18,062 bases of DNA from Salegentibacter sp. (GCA_024635815.1 JAGXIG010000040.1:1-18062); one strand, 5' to 3'. Positions 1 to 8,668 are shown, counted from the first letter of the stretch. Notes: generated by a model not told the origin, from the letters alone. A program made the numbers and translations.

Positions 1-29
1 GTATAGCGGTGCTCGTATCTTGAATATTT

Positions 30-464
30 TTAAGGTGTATTACCTTGTTTTTTTAGCTCATCCCTAATTTGAGTAAGCAAATCTTCCTGGGTTGGCCCTT
101 TTGGTTCCACCAACTTTGGTGCTTCTTTTTCCTTTTTGGTCTTTTCATAAGCCCGTAGCACCAAAAATATAAAAAAGGCTACAATAAGAAAATGAATAAT
201 GGTATCTATTAAATTTCCGTAGGTGATTACAGCTGCTTCAGCTTCTTTTGCTGCTTCAAGAGTCTCGTATGAAACTCCGTCTAATGAGATAAACTGTTGG
301 GTGAAATCTGTTCCTCCGGTTAATAGACCAATTATGGGCATAATCACATCGGCAACAACAGAAGCAACAATTTTGTTAAAGGCGGCACCGATTACTACTG
401 CGGTAGCCAGGGCTATAATATCGCCTTTCAGCATAAAAGCCTTAAAATCTTTGATAAAACTCAT
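30..464 (-). CDS. mscL: Large-conductance mechanosensitive channel MscL
   Basis: This 144-residue inner-membrane protein is the tension-gated channel that releases solutes during hypo-osmotic shock. The N-terminus has the family signature: a short amphipathic start ([15 protein letters not shown]), then TM1 at about residues 15-45 containing [19 protein letters not shown], the pore-lining helix. A periplasmic loop of about 40 residues follows (about 46-84), then TM2 at about 85-106. The charged cytoplasmic tail ends in [12 protein letters not shown], which matches the C-terminal helix of the family. Length is close to the usual 130-150. It lies 72 bases downstream of alr on the same strand, so read-through from tdk-alr is possible. 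I found only a near-miss of the Bacteroidota -7 element in that gap. Identification is secure. Confidence 0.96.
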   Translation of the reverse strand: MSFIKDFKAFMLKGDIIALATAVVIGAAFNKIVASVVADVIMPIIGLLTGGTDFTQQFISLDGVSYETLEAAKEAEAAVITYGNLIDTIIHFLIVAFFIFLVLRAYEKTKKEKEAPKLVEPKGPTQEDLLTQIRDELKKQGNTP

Positions 465-536
465 GATATTGGATTGTATTAGTTATTACCAAGCCAATTT
501 ACACAAAATTTAAAAACGATTTATCCTGAATAAAAA

Positions 537-1643
537 TCACTCAATAATAATCCGTTTTACCCGCTGTGAAATTCCGGTAATAAGTTCATAAGAAATAGTC
601 CCGCCATCACCGGCAAGCTTTGTTACGTGCTGGGGTCCACCAAAAACAATTACTTCGTCACCCTCCTTACAATCAATGTTGGTGACATCTATCATAATAA
701 TATCCATACACACATTTCCCACAATTGGTGCATATTCGCCGTTTACAAAAACACCTGCTTTTCCGTGGCCGTAAATGCGTTTAATTCCATCGGCGTGCCC
801 AATGGGAATTGTAGCGGTTCTGGTAATTTTTTCAGCTTTAAAAGCACGACTATAGCCAACTGTATCTCCTTCTTTTAAGTTCTGAATTTGGGAAATTACC
901 GTTTTAAGCGTACCAACCGGTTTTAATTTTTCATCCAGGTTAGGATCATTCGCAAAACCATAAAGCCCAAGGCCGCTTCTTACCATAGAAAAAGTGGCTG
1001 AAGGATAATTAAAAATAGCTGAAGTGTTACAAAGGTGTAAAAGCGGTTCGTATCCAACATCATCTAAAAGTTTTCCAGCTAAATCCTTGAATTTATAAAT
1101 TTGCGAAAGCGTAAATTCCCGCTCTTTCCAGTCTTCACTGGCCGCTAAATGCGAAAATGCCGAAACAACTTTTACCGATTTTGTCTTTTCTAATTTCTCG
1201 GGAATATGATGATAATCGGCTTCAGTAAATCCAAGGCGGTTCATTCCCGTGTTGAATTTCAAATGAATTGGATAATTATCCTGCTTCAGCTTTTCAGCAA
1301 TTTCAATAAAAAGCTGAAGCGTTCTTGCGCTGTATAAATTAGGTTCCAGGCAATTTTCAATAACTTCAGCATAATTTACAGGCTGAGGATGTAGAATTAA
1401 AATAGGTTTGTTAATTCCCGCTTTCCGCAATCTAATGCCTTCTTCAGTATAAGCAACAGCAAAATAATCGGTAGCCAGCTCTTCCAGTTTTTGAGCCATA
1501 ACTACAGAATCATTTCCGTAGGCATAAGCTTTAATAACCGACATAAATTTTACGCCGGGTTTTAACTGGGATTTTATGGTTTTAAAATTATGAGCAAGTG
1601 CGTTGAGATCTATCTCCAGAACAGTTTCTTCGGCTTTAGGCAT
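537..1643 (-). CDS. alr: Alanine racemase
   Basis: PLP-dependent cytoplasmic enzyme that interconverts L- and D-alanine for peptidoglycan synthesis; 368 residues, the usual length. The PLP lysine is K38 in [11 protein letters not shown], a variant of the common VKANAYGHG. The TIM-barrel motif NTGMNRLGF is at 131-139. The second catalytic base is Y264 in TVGYSRAF, and the substrate-loop motif GNVCMD is at 309-314. All key residues are present. The start codon overlaps the end of tdk by 8 bases (1636-1643), which points to translational coupling. A fused MurF domain occurs in some Bacteroidota Alr proteins; it is absent here, so this is the stand-alone form. Confidence 0.96.
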   Translation of the reverse strand: MPKAEETVLEIDLNALAHNFKTIKSQLKPGVKFMSVIKAYAYGNDSVVMAQKLEELATDYFAVAYTEEGIRLRKAGINKPILILHPQPVNYAEVIENCLEPNLYSARTLQLFIEIAEKLKQDNYPIHLKFNTGMNRLGFTEADYHHIPEKLEKTKSVKVVSAFSHLAASEDWKEREFTLSQIYKFKDLAGKLLDDVGYEPLLHLCNTSAIFNYPSATFSMVRSGLGLYGFANDPNLDEKLKPVGTLKTVISQIQNLKEGDTVGYSRAFKAEKITRTATIPIGHADGIKRIYGHGKAGVFVNGEYAPIVGNVCMDIIMIDVTNIDCKEGDEVIVFGGPQHVTKLAGDGGTISYELITGISQRVKRIIIE

Positions 1644-2283
1644 TCTTTTTCTTTAAGTTTGGGTGTAGTTCTTCAGCATCGTTCACATCTAATTTCTTAA
1701 CCCTTTCTCTAAGCATTGCTTTATAATAAGCACCGCGACTTAAAGGTTCATATTCTTCATTCTCCCCAAGAAAAACCAAATCGTCATTAATTGCTTTCCG
1801 GTAACTAAATTGCGCCAGGTTTCCGGTTCTTGTGCAAACCGCGTGAACTTTGGTTACATATTCAGCAGTTGCCATAAGATAGGGCATAGGACCAAAAGGA
1901 TTTCCTTTAAAATCCATATCCAGACCGGCAACAATTACCCGAACTCCGCGGTTAGCCAAATCATTACAAACAGTAACAATTTCATCATCAAAAAACTGGG
2001 CTTCGTCAATTCCTACTACGTCACAACCATCTGCAAGAATCCTGATATTTGAAGCTGAAGGCACCGGAGTAGATCTAATCTCGTTAGAATCATGAGAAAC
2101 CACCATTTCCTCGTCATAGCGAATGTCTATGGCGGGTTTAAAGATTTCTACGGTTTGTTTGGCGAACTGGGCTCTTTTTAAACGGCGAATTAGCTCTTCG
2201 GTCTTACCAGAGAACATACTGCCGCAAATAACTTCAATCCAGCCAAATTGCTCTTCGTGATTTACTGTATTTTCGAGAAACAT
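1636..2283 (-). CDS. tdk: Thymidine kinase (type II, TK1-like)
   Basis: Salvage enzyme that phosphorylates thymidine with ATP to give dTMP; 215 residues. The P-loop is GSMFSGKT at 21-28. The Walker-B-like motif with the catalytic glutamate is VGIDEAQFF (E94). The lasso and nucleoside-binding part contains GPMPYLMA and [10 protein letters not shown] near 178-187. TK1 enzymes usually bind a structural zinc with two CxxC pairs. Here only C150 (HAVCTRTG) sits at such a place, its partner position is T, and no cysteines follow, so the zinc site looks lost. The gene heads a probable tdk-alr-mscL operon and is divergent from the gene at 2479. Confidence 0.95.
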   Translation of the reverse strand: MFLENTVNHEEQFGWIEVICGSMFSGKTEELIRRLKRAQFAKQTVEIFKPAIDIRYDEEMVVSHDSNEIRSTPVPSASNIRILADGCDVVGIDEAQFFDDEIVTVCNDLANRGVRVIVAGLDMDFKGNPFGPMPYLMATAEYVTKVHAVCTRTGNLAQFSYRKAINDDLVFLGENEEYEPLSRGAYYKAMLRERVKKLDVNDAEELHPNLKKKNA

Positions 2284-2335
2284 TTTGTAATTTTCAAATC
2301 GAAATGGGAACTTACCCTTTTTGATAAAGGTGGAA

Positions 2336-2343
2336 CAAATTTA
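2336..2343 (-). promoter_or_regulatory. Candidate -7 element upstream of tdk
   Basis: On the minus strand this reads TAAATTTG, a perfect match to the Bacteroidota -7 consensus TAnnTTTG. It would place the transcript start about 45-50 bases before the tdk ATG. I found no TTG at the expected -33 spacing, so only half of the promoter is supported. Confidence 0.4.
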
Positions 2344-2478
2344 TTAAAAATACAAGCCATTGCCGGTTGGTAAGCGCTAAAGTTATTAAACCAAATTAAG
2401 GCACTTTTTTTGTAAGTGATTATATTGAATTTTAATATTGGTTTTATAATAAAAAGGGTTCATAAATATTGCTGAAAA

Positions 2479-3273
2479 ATGAAAAATAGACTTAGAACAG
2501 AGTTAGTAAAACTTGCCGAAGAGATAATTTCTGAAAAAGAAAACCTGGATACGAAAGCGCTTAAATTAAAAGCGGCGACCTTGTATGAGCAGCTTTCAAT
2601 ATTGAATTTTACTGAACAAAATTTACAAGCTTTTGATGCTCCTGAAGCTACACCAACCCCTAAGCTTGAAAAGAAAATTCAGCAAAAAGCCCCGGTTCGA
2701 GAAGAACGGGATGATTATGCTCCTGATGGTACCGAATATCGTGAAGATGCAGATGCGATTACCGAGCCTAATACCGAAAAAATTAAGGATATCGTAGCGC
2801 AAATGCCTGCGGAATCAGAACGCGTTGATGAACTTATAGAACAGGCAAATCCCAAGCCACAAGCACCACCTGTTAGACAGCAAGCACCAAAATTTAAAGG
2901 AGAACCCGTAAAACCAAAACCTGAAGCACCTAAAAACGATTTCAGAAATATTGGGGTAGATTATGATAATCTTCCAGATTTTGAACCTTTAAATAATAGA
3001 CAGAAAGATCAAAAACCAAGATCTGTAAACGACAGGTTGAAAAAAGGAATTAATATTGGCCTTAACGAACGACTTTCATTTATAAAAAATCTTTTTGACG
3101 GAAATTCTTCAGATTATAACCGGGTGCTTTCCCAGTTAAACACCTTTAGTTCTTTAGATGAAGCTCAAAAATTCATTCAGTTGGTTGTAAAACCAGATTA
3201 TAACCATTGGCAGGGAAAAGAAGATTACGAAGAGCGATTTATGGCTAAAATAGAGAACAAATTCCAACATTAA
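2479..3273 (+). CDS. Hypothetical protein with helical ends and a proline-rich linker
   Basis: I do not recognise a named family. The 264-residue product has no signal peptide and no membrane segment. Three parts can be seen. Residues about 1-50 form a charged, probably helical N-terminus (MKNRLRTELVKLAEEIISEK). Residues about 55-170 are low-complexity, rich in Pro, Lys and Glu (for example PKPQAPPVRQQAPKFKGEP), and probably disordered. The C-terminal part, about 180-264, is compact (NDRLKKGINIGLNERLSFIK ... DYNHWQGKEDYEERFMAKIE) and looks like the folded, conserved portion. It is the first gene of a plus-strand cluster, 10 bases ahead of rsmI. That suggests co-transcription with rRNA modification and repair genes but does not give a function. 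Confidence 0.85.
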   Translation: MKNRLRTELVKLAEEIISEKENLDTKALKLKAATLYEQLSILNFTEQNLQAFDAPEATPTPKLEKKIQQKAPVREERDDYAPDGTEYREDADAITEPNTEKIKDIVAQMPAESERVDELIEQANPKPQAPPVRQQAPKFKGEPVKPKPEAPKNDFRNIGVDYDNLPDFEPLNNRQKDQKPRSVNDRLKKGINIGLNERLSFIKNLFDGNSSDYNRVLSQLNTFSSLDEAQKFIQLVVKPDYNHWQGKEDYEERFMAKIENKFQH

Positions 3274-3283
3274 AGTCTCCTAA

Positions 3284-3955
3284 ATGGGAAAATTATTCCT
3301 GGTCCCCACACCAATAGGTAATTTAGAAGATATGACTTTTAGAGCAGTTAGAGTACTAAAAGAAGTAGATACTATTCTTGCTGAAGATACCCGGAACAGC
3401 GGGAAACTACTGAAGCATTTTGAGATTAGCACGCATATGCACAGTCATCATATGCATAACGAGCATAAAACTGTAGATGCGATAGTTGAGCGTATTAAAA
3501 GTGGCGAAAATATTGCACTTATAAGCGATGCTGGAACTCCGGCAATTTCAGATCCGGGATTTTTATTAACACGGGCCTGTGTTGAAGCCGGAATTGAAGT
3601 AGATTGTCTTCCTGGCGCCACGGCTTTTGTGCCTGCACTGGTAAACAGCAGTTTTCCAAACGATAAATTTATTTTTGAAGGTTTTCTGCCAGTAAAAAAA
3701 GGCCGACAAACCCGATTGAATCTACTTGCTGAAGAAACCCGAACAATGATTTTTTACGAATCACCACATAAATTGCTAAAAACACTAAAGCATTTTATGG
3801 AATATTTTGGAGAAGATCGCCCGGTTTCGGTTTCCAGGGAAATCACAAAACTTCACGAAGAAACAATTCGTGGCACTGCTGCTGAGGTACTTCAGCATTA
3901 CACCAAAAAACCACCAAAAGGGGAAATTGTAATTGTAGTAAAAGGAAAAGCTTAA
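3284..3955 (+). CDS. rsmI: 16S rRNA 2'-O-methyltransferase RsmI
   Basis: SAM-dependent enzyme that methylates the 2'-O of C1402 in 16S rRNA, at the decoding centre. It belongs to the tetrapyrrole (corrin/porphyrin) methylase fold. Visible motifs are PTPIGNLEDMT (8-18), AEDTRNSGKLL (33-43), the SAM-binding loop SDAGTPAISDPG (81-92), LPGATAFVPAL (109-119) and FYESPHKL (157-164). At 223 residues it is shorter than the E. coli protein (about 286) and lacks most of the C-terminal extension. Its stop codon shares one base with the next start (TAATG at 3953-3957), so it is translationally coupled to the glycosylase gene. Confidence 0.96.
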   Translation: MGKLFLVPTPIGNLEDMTFRAVRVLKEVDTILAEDTRNSGKLLKHFEISTHMHSHHMHNEHKTVDAIVERIKSGENIALISDAGTPAISDPGFLLTRACVEAGIEVDCLPGATAFVPALVNSSFPNDKFIFEGFLPVKKGRQTRLNLLAEETRTMIFYESPHKLLKTLKHFMEYFGEDRPVSVSREITKLHEETIRGTAAEVLQHYTKKPPKGEIVIVVKGKA

Positions 3956-4521
3956 TGCAGCAATTGCTAAAAGAAGCCAGAAACTGTACGTTTTGTGAAA
4001 AGTATTTGCCGCTTGGGCCAAAACCTATAGTTGAAGCGACCAAAAATTCAAAAATTGTTTTAATAAGTCAGGCGCCTGGAAGAATAGTGCATCAAACCGG
4101 GATTGCCTGGAACGACCAAAGCGGAAAGAAACTTCGGGAATGGTTGGGTGTAGATGAAACTACTTTTTATAATACCAATAATTTCGCGATTCTCCCTATC
4201 GGATTTTGCTATTCCGGTAAAGCCAAAACCGGCGATGCCCCGCCGCGAAAAGAATGTGCGCCTATGTGGCATAATCCTATCCTTTCAGAATTAAAGAATA
4301 TTCAACTTACCATTCTTATTGGAGCTTATGCTGCTAGTTATTACCTGTCTGGAAATCTAAATCTTACCCAAAAAGTAAGTTCCTATGAGGATTGCCTTCC
4401 GGAATATTGGTGTTTACCACATCCTTCGCCGGTGAACCGTTTTTGGAGGAGTAAAAACCCTTGGTTTGAAAAAGATGTAGTACCAAATCTGCAAGGGAAG
4501 ATTGCTGAAATTCTGGATTGA
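3955..4521 (+). CDS. Uracil-DNA glycosylase superfamily protein (family-4-like)
   Basis: Probable base-excision-repair glycosylase of 188 residues. Motif 1 is SQAPGRIVHQTGIAWNDQSG (38-57), equivalent to GEAPGxxEDxxGxPFVGxSG in family 4 enzymes. Motif 2 is HPSP (156-159). Four cysteines, C11, C14, C85 and C101, have the spacing of the 4Fe-4S ligands of family 4, and GDAPPRKEC matches the segment before the last ligand. Motif 1 departs from the classic form (S for G/E, H-Q-T for E-D), so substrate preference may differ. It overlaps rsmI by one base. The gene ends with TGA and converges on adenine deaminase. Confidence 0.85.
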   Translation: MQQLLKEARNCTFCEKYLPLGPKPIVEATKNSKIVLISQAPGRIVHQTGIAWNDQSGKKLREWLGVDETTFYNTNNFAILPIGFCYSGKAKTGDAPPRKECAPMWHNPILSELKNIQLTILIGAYAASYYLSGNLNLTQKVSSYEDCLPEYWCLPHPSPVNRFWRSKNPWFEKDVVPNLQGKIAEILD

Positions 4522-4535
4522 AATTCAAGTTTGAA

Positions 4536-4554
4536 GATTAATTTCAAATTAATC
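4536..4554. terminator. Candidate hairpin between convergent genes
   Basis: A perfect inverted repeat with arms GATTAATTT and AAATTAATC around a single C lies between the convergent UDG and adenine deaminase genes and covers the deaminase stop codon. It could act as a bidirectional terminator, but the stem is AT-rich and no clean T-tract follows, so support is weak. Confidence 0.3.
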
Positions 4555-6183
4555 CTGCTTACTTACCAGATCAACAAAATCAAACTTTTTCCCACTGAAT
4601 AAACCTTTATCTGAAAGTTTTAGGTCCGGAATTACCAGTAAAGCCATAAAAGAAAGTGTCATAAACGGCGCTTTTAAGGTGCTGCCTAAATTCTTCGCCA
4701 TTTTATCGATTTCTTGATATAATTTCCCTGCTTCCCAGCCATCTCTATCGCTAATTATTCCCGCGATTGGCAGCGGAAGAATTTTTTCATCTTTTTTATT
4801 TACGCTGCAAATTCCACCTTTATGTTTTATGATGAAGTTTACCGCATTGCATATTTCCTCGTCGGAAGTTCCAACTGTAATTATATTATGAGAATCGTGT
4901 GCAACCGAGCTGGCTATAGCTCCTTCTTTTAGTCCGAAATTCTTTATAAAAGCTACCGAAGCAGGCTTGTCTTCATACCGGTTGACTACAGCGATTTTTA
5001 AAATATCGTTTTCAATATCTGAAATGAGATTTCCATCTTTTTCTACAGCTAGAAGCTTAAGCTCGTTGGTAATAAGCTCTCCATCCATAGCTTCGATCAC
5101 TTTTACAATGTTCCCGGTGTCTTTTACTTTAAAATCTTCCGTTTGTTTATAGGAAGTATTAAAATTATTTGGTTTTTCAAAGGCGGAAGCTTTAATGTGG
5201 GATTTACCGTTTTTGGCAACTAATTCTCCTTCGATATAAGTTTCTAAAACCTCAAAATGGGTAAGGTCTTTTACTGAAATAAAATCGGCAGAATCGCCTA
5301 TTTTTAATTGTCCAACATCTAAATTATAATGATTTACTGGATTAATACAAGCTGCTTCCAGAACTTTAAAAATATCTATGCTCCGGGCCACTGCACGAGC
5401 ACAGAGCTGATTGATATGGCCTATAACCAGATCGTCAGGATGTTTATCATCTGAGCAAAACATCATATTTTTATAATGTTCGGGAAGCAGATCAATAAGG
5501 GCTTCAAAATTTTTGGCAGCGCTACCTTCTCTGATTATCACCTTCATCCCTAGTCCAAGTTTTTCCTCGGCTTCTTCATAAGTATAGCATTCGTGGTCTG
5601 TAGAAATGCCGGCTTCAGCATATTTTTTTGCGTCTTCGCCTCGTAAACCCGGCGCGTGACCATCGATAGGTTTATTATAATGTTTGGCCCAGGCAATTTT
5701 CTTTAGCACTTCTTCATCTTTAAAAATCACCCCGGGATAATTCATCATTTCGGCCAGATATTTTATCTCGGGAAGAGCAAGTAATTCTTTAATATCTTCA
5801 GAATTAATAACTGCTCCCGAGGTTTCAAAACTGGTTGCTGGCACACAAGATGGTGCACCAAAATTAAATTTTAACGGACTTTTATTTCCGTTTTCAACCA
5901 TAAATTTAACCCCATCTTTCCCCAAAACATTGGCAATTTCGTGGGGATCTGAAACAGTCGCCACGGTGCCGTGAATTACCGCCAATCTTGCAAACTCGGT
6001 AGGAACCAACATGGAACTTTCAATATGTATATGTGCGTCGATAAATCCCGGCAGTAAATAGTTTTTTACTTCGTGTTGTTTTTCTTCAATTTTTGCGATT
6101 TTCCCGTTTTCGATGCTGATTTCCGCAGAAAAAATCTTTCTGTTTTCAATATCTACGAGCTGGCCTTGTATAATTTTAATCAT
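4549..6183 (-). CDS. ade: Adenine deaminase
   Basis: Metal-dependent amidohydrolase that converts adenine to hypoxanthine and ammonia in purine salvage; 544 residues, somewhat shorter than E. coli Ade (588). Metal-binding and catalytic motifs are all present: DAHIHIESS (49-57), [10 protein letters not shown] (77-86), the bridging-glutamate region AEMMNYPG (144-151), DGHAPGL (174-180), STDHE (194-198) and [11 protein letters not shown] (242-252). The C-terminal region about 385-544, including [12 protein letters not shown], is the Ade-specific domain. The ATG at 6183 gives a proper N-terminal beta-sandwich, and no upstream alternative is needed. It is divergent from recJ (136 bases) and convergent with the UDG gene. 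Confidence 0.95.
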   Translation of the reverse strand: MIKIIQGQLVDIENRKIFSAEISIENGKIAKIEEKQHEVKNYLLPGFIDAHIHIESSMLVPTEFARLAVIHGTVATVSDPHEIANVLGKDGVKFMVENGNKSPLKFNFGAPSCVPATSFETSGAVINSEDIKELLALPEIKYLAEMMNYPGVIFKDEEVLKKIAWAKHYNKPIDGHAPGLRGEDAKKYAEAGISTDHECYTYEEAEEKLGLGMKVIIREGSAAKNFEALIDLLPEHYKNMMFCSDDKHPDDLVIGHINQLCARAVARSIDIFKVLEAACINPVNHYNLDVGQLKIGDSADFISVKDLTHFEVLETYIEGELVAKNGKSHIKASAFEKPNNFNTSYKQTEDFKVKDTGNIVKVIEAMDGELITNELKLLAVEKDGNLISDIENDILKIAVVNRYEDKPASVAFIKNFGLKEGAIASSVAHDSHNIITVGTSDEEICNAVNFIIKHKGGICSVNKKDEKILPLPIAGIISDRDGWEAGKLYQEIDKMAKNLGSTLKAPFMTLSFMALLVIPDLKLSDKGLFSGKKFDFVDLVSKQD

Positions 6184-6277
6184 GCTGATTTTATCTAATC
6201 GTCTTAAATTGTGAAATTAGGGAATATAATTAATTGCTGAAATTTTTCGGAAGTCGGTTTTAGTGAAATCCCTCTTA

Positions 6278-6306
6278 TTTGGATTGAAATACAATGCGTA
6301 TTTTTG
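6278..6306 (+). promoter_or_regulatory. recJ promoter, Bacteroidota type
   Basis: A -33 TTTG at 6278-6281 is followed after 17 bases by the -7 element TATTTTTG (6299-6306), a perfect TAnnTTTG. The recJ ATG is at 6320, so the leader would be only about 5-10 bases. This is one of the two best-formed promoters in the window. Confidence 0.6.
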
Positions 6307-6319
6307 AAAAAAACTTAAC

Positions 6320-8014
6320 ATGCGCTGGACTTTAAAACCTAAACCCGATTCTTTAGTTGTGAATAAACTTGCCGGAGAATTAGGGGTGGCGCCAGCTGTT
6401 GCCGCGCTTTTGGTTCAGCGGGGAATAGATACTTTTGAAGCTGCAAAAAAGTTTTTTAGGCCTAGTCTGGATGATCTTCATGATCCATACCTGATGAAAG
6501 ATATGGATGTGGCTGTAAACCGAATCCAGCAAGCGATCGCTTCCGAAGAAAATATTATGGTGTACGGCGATTATGATGTAGATGGCACCACGAGTGTAGC
6601 TTTAATGTCTTCCTATTTAAAAACCCTGACGCCCAACGTGGCAACATATATTCCGGATAGGTATGCTGAAGGTTATGGCATTTCTTACCAGGGAATCGAC
6701 TTTGCCGCCGATAATGAAATCTCATTGATTATTGCACTAGATTGTGGGATTAAAGCTATTGATAAAGTGGCCTACGCTGCTGATAAGGGAGTCGAATTTA
6801 TTATTTGTGACCACCACAGGCCCGGTGAAATGATTCCTGAGGCCGTCGCGGTTTTGGATCCCAAACGTGAAGATTGTGAATATCCCTATAAGGAACTCTG
6901 TGGTTGTGGGGTTGGGTTTAAATTAATTCAGGCGATAAACACTAAAAGAGGTGGAACACTGGAAGTCTTACTGCCTTATCTTGATCTTGTGGCAACCGCA
7001 ATTGGTGCTGATATTGTGCCGATAACAGGGGAAAATAGAATTCTGGCTTATCACGGTTTAAACGTTATTAACGTGGCACCTCGAATGGGCTTTAAGGCTA
7101 TTTTAGCTCAAATAAAAAAGGAAAAACTTACGATAACTGACGTTGTTTTTATCATTGCCCCACGTATAAATGCGGCCGGAAGGATCAAACACGGTATGCA
7201 CGCCGTTAATTTGCTTACGGAAGAAGATGAACCAACTGCAATGCAATTTGCTGGAGAAATTGAAAATTTTAATGCGGAAAGAAAAACTACAGATAAAGCT
7301 ATTACAGTTGAAGCACTGGAGCAAATTGAAGAATTGCAGGAACAAGAACGTTTTAGTACCGTAGTGTATCACGAAGCATGGCATAAGGGTGTAATTGGTA
7401 TTGTAGCCTCGCGCCTTACCGAAACCTATTACCGCCCAACCCTGGTTTTTACAAAAAGCGGAGAGAAACTTGCCGCTTCGGCGCGATCGGTAAAGGGATT
7501 TGATGTTTACAATGCTTTGGAAGCCTGTAAAGAACATATTGAACAGTTCGGCGGGCATAAATATGCTGCGGGGCTCACATTAGAAGCTTCGGAATATGAA
7601 AATTTCAAAGCCAAGTTCGAATCGGTTGTTTCTGAAACTATAGATAAACGCCTGCTTACCCCAGAAATTTTGGTAGATGCCCAAATTGACATGGATGAAA
7701 TTACTCCGAAATTTTTCAGAATTTTAAAACAATTTGCCCCTTTTGGTCCCGGGAATATGACGCCTATCTTTATGACGCAAAACCTTACCGATACAGGTTA
7801 TGGGAAATGTGTGGGTGCCGATGAAGCCCACTTAAAATGCAAGGTTAAGCAAAAAGGGAAACCTGCTATTTTTGATATGATTGGCTTCGGTTTGGGAGAA
7901 AAATTTGAAACCATTTCAGAAAAGAAAAGCTTTAAAGCCGTGTACTCTTTAGATGAAAATGAATGGAACGGTAACGTTTCTATTCAGTTAAAATTAAGGG
8001 ATATCAGCGAATGA
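6320..8014 (+). CDS. recJ: Single-stranded-DNA 5'-3' exonuclease RecJ
   Basis: DHH-superfamily nuclease acting in recombination, mismatch repair and end resection in the cytoplasm; 564 residues, full length for RecJ. The metal-binding motifs are GDYDVDGTTS (83-92), ALDCGIKA (139-146), DHHRPG (164-169) and GCGVGFKL. The DHHA1 part contains NAAGRIKHG and GGHKYAAGL. The C-terminal OB-like domain (FGPGNMTPIF onward) is intact. The gene ends with TGA and is followed by a toxin-antitoxin operon on the same strand. Its own promoter lies directly upstream. Confidence 0.97.
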   Translation: MRWTLKPKPDSLVVNKLAGELGVAPAVAALLVQRGIDTFEAAKKFFRPSLDDLHDPYLMKDMDVAVNRIQQAIASEENIMVYGDYDVDGTTSVALMSSYLKTLTPNVATYIPDRYAEGYGISYQGIDFAADNEISLIIALDCGIKAIDKVAYAADKGVEFIICDHHRPGEMIPEAVAVLDPKREDCEYPYKELCGCGVGFKLIQAINTKRGGTLEVLLPYLDLVATAIGADIVPITGENRILAYHGLNVINVAPRMGFKAILAQIKKEKLTITDVVFIIAPRINAAGRIKHGMHAVNLLTEEDEPTAMQFAGEIENFNAERKTTDKAITVEALEQIEELQEQERFSTVVYHEAWHKGVIGIVASRLTETYYRPTLVFTKSGEKLAASARSVKGFDVYNALEACKEHIEQFGGHKYAAGLTLEASEYENFKAKFESVVSETIDKRLLTPEILVDAQIDMDEITPKFFRILKQFAPFGPGNMTPIFMTQNLTDTGYGKCVGADEAHLKCKVKQKGKPAIFDMIGFGLGEKFETISEKKSFKAVYSLDENEWNGNVSIQLKLRDISE

Positions 8015-8114
8015 TTGACTGCTGTTTAAAAGAATAAATGGTTGGATGAATTAAATAATTATTTGTAAATCTGTATGATATCAAAATTGATCCCAATGTT
8101 AAATTATAAATAAA

Positions 8115-8134
8115 AAGTACTTAAATAAGTACTT
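8115..8134. promoter_or_regulatory. Paired-palindrome operator of the toxin-antitoxin operon
   Basis: Two copies of the perfect palindrome AAGTACTT (8115-8122 and 8127-8134) are separated by AAAT, giving 12 bases from centre to centre. They sit directly upstream of the -7 element of the YefM/YoeB-type operon. In E. coli the YefM operator is known to have palindromes with TGTACA cores spaced 12 bases apart, and both sites here share the GTAC core and that spacing. Autorepression by the antitoxin and the toxin-antitoxin complex is therefore the likely role. Confidence 0.65.
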
Positions 8135-8139
8135 ATATG

Positions 8140-8147
8140 TATTTTTG
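8140..8147 (+). promoter_or_regulatory. -7 element of the toxin-antitoxin promoter
   Basis: TATTTTTG matches TAnnTTTG exactly and ends 4 bases before the ATG at 8152. Transcription would begin at or very near that ATG, giving a leaderless or near-leaderless mRNA. No TTG is present at -33, which fits a promoter controlled by the adjoining operator. Confidence 0.5.
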
Positions 8148-8151
8148 TAGA

Positions 8152-8400
8152 ATGGAAACAGTAAATTATAGTAATTTTCGCTCAAACTTAAAGTATTGGT
8201 TTGATAAGGTAATTAATGATGTTAGTGATGTTATCATTAAGCGTAAAGGAGGGAAGGATCTTGTTTTGATATCGCTTGACGAATATAATTCTCTAAAGGA
8301 AACTTCTTATTTATTAAGTGGAAATAACAGGGACGTTTTATTGAAATCTATCGAGGAATTGGAAACAGGTTCTGTTGTTCGCAAAGATCTTATTGAATAA
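8152..8400 (+). CDS. yefM: YefM/Phd-family antitoxin
   Basis: An 82-residue antitoxin that should bind and neutralise the toxin encoded next to it and repress its own operon. The N-terminal DNA-binding Phd/YefM fold is recognisable: METVNYSNFRSNL at the start, then IIKRKGGKDLVLISLDEYNSLKET (about 28-51). The toxin-wrapping C-terminus follows, LLKSIEELETGSVVRKDLIE (63-82). Length and the closing residues resemble E. coli YefM (83 residues). The reading frame is open five codons further to an ATG at 8137, but that codon lies before and inside the -7 element, so 8152 is chosen. The stop shares one base with the toxin start (TAATG), the usual coupling in these operons. Confidence 0.9.
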   Translation: METVNYSNFRSNLKYWFDKVINDVSDVIIKRKGGKDLVLISLDEYNSLKETSYLLSGNNRDVLLKSIEELETGSVVRKDLIE

Positions 8401-8660
8401 TGCGATTGGTTTGGTCTTTAACTTCCTGGGAAGATTATTTGTATTGGCAAAAAGTTGATAAAAAGATTCTTAAACGAATCAATATACTAATAAAAAATTG
8501 TCTTCGTACTCCGCAGGAAGGAATTGGTAAACCTGAAGCCTTAAAAGGAGATTTACAAGGTTACTGGTCCAGGCGAATCACTTCTGAACATCGACTCGTT
8601 TATAAATTTGAAAAAGACCAATTAATGATAGCTGCATGTCGCTACCATTATAAAAAGTAA
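8400..8660 (+). CDS. yoeB: YoeB/Txe-family mRNA interferase toxin
   Basis: An 86-residue RelE-superfamily ribosome-dependent endoribonuclease. It is close to E. coli YoeB along its whole length: WSLTSWEDYLYWQ near the start, RTPQEGIGKPEALKGDLQGY (36-55), WSRRITSEHRLVY (56-68) and the C-terminal AACRYHY (78-84). The residues known to be needed for YoeB catalysis, E46, R65, H83 and Y84, are all present at the same numbers, so the toxin looks active. It is the second gene of the operon. It ends 7 bases from the convergent lpxH gene. The module lies between housekeeping genes and may be a late insertion. Confidence 0.95.
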   Translation: MRLVWSLTSWEDYLYWQKVDKKILKRINILIKNCLRTPQEGIGKPEALKGDLQGYWSRRITSEHRLVYKFEKDQLMIAACRYHYKK

Positions 8661-8668
8661 GCTTTTTT
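8652..8668. terminator. Short hairpin with T-run after the toxin gene
   Basis: AAAAAG (8652-8657) pairs with CTTTTT (8662-8667) around TAAG, and the right arm is itself a run of six T. It covers the toxin stop codon and abuts the end of lpxH. The stem is short and A/T-dominated, so terminator activity is uncertain. Confidence 0.3.

Noticed and set aside
493..515. Possible -7 element for mscL on the minus strand
   Set aside because: The best match, TAAATTTTG, has one base too many for TAnnTTTG, and co-transcription with alr is an adequate explanation.
7103..7558. 151-residue minus-strand open frame inside recJ
   Set aside because: It lies antisense to the well-supported DHH/DHHA1 coding region, has no recognisable motif and is expected from codon bias.
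8101..8140. The GTAC repeats as a CRISPR or generic tandem repeat
   Set aside because: There are only two copies of an 8-base palindrome with a 4-base gap, placed at a promoter; an operator explains them fully.
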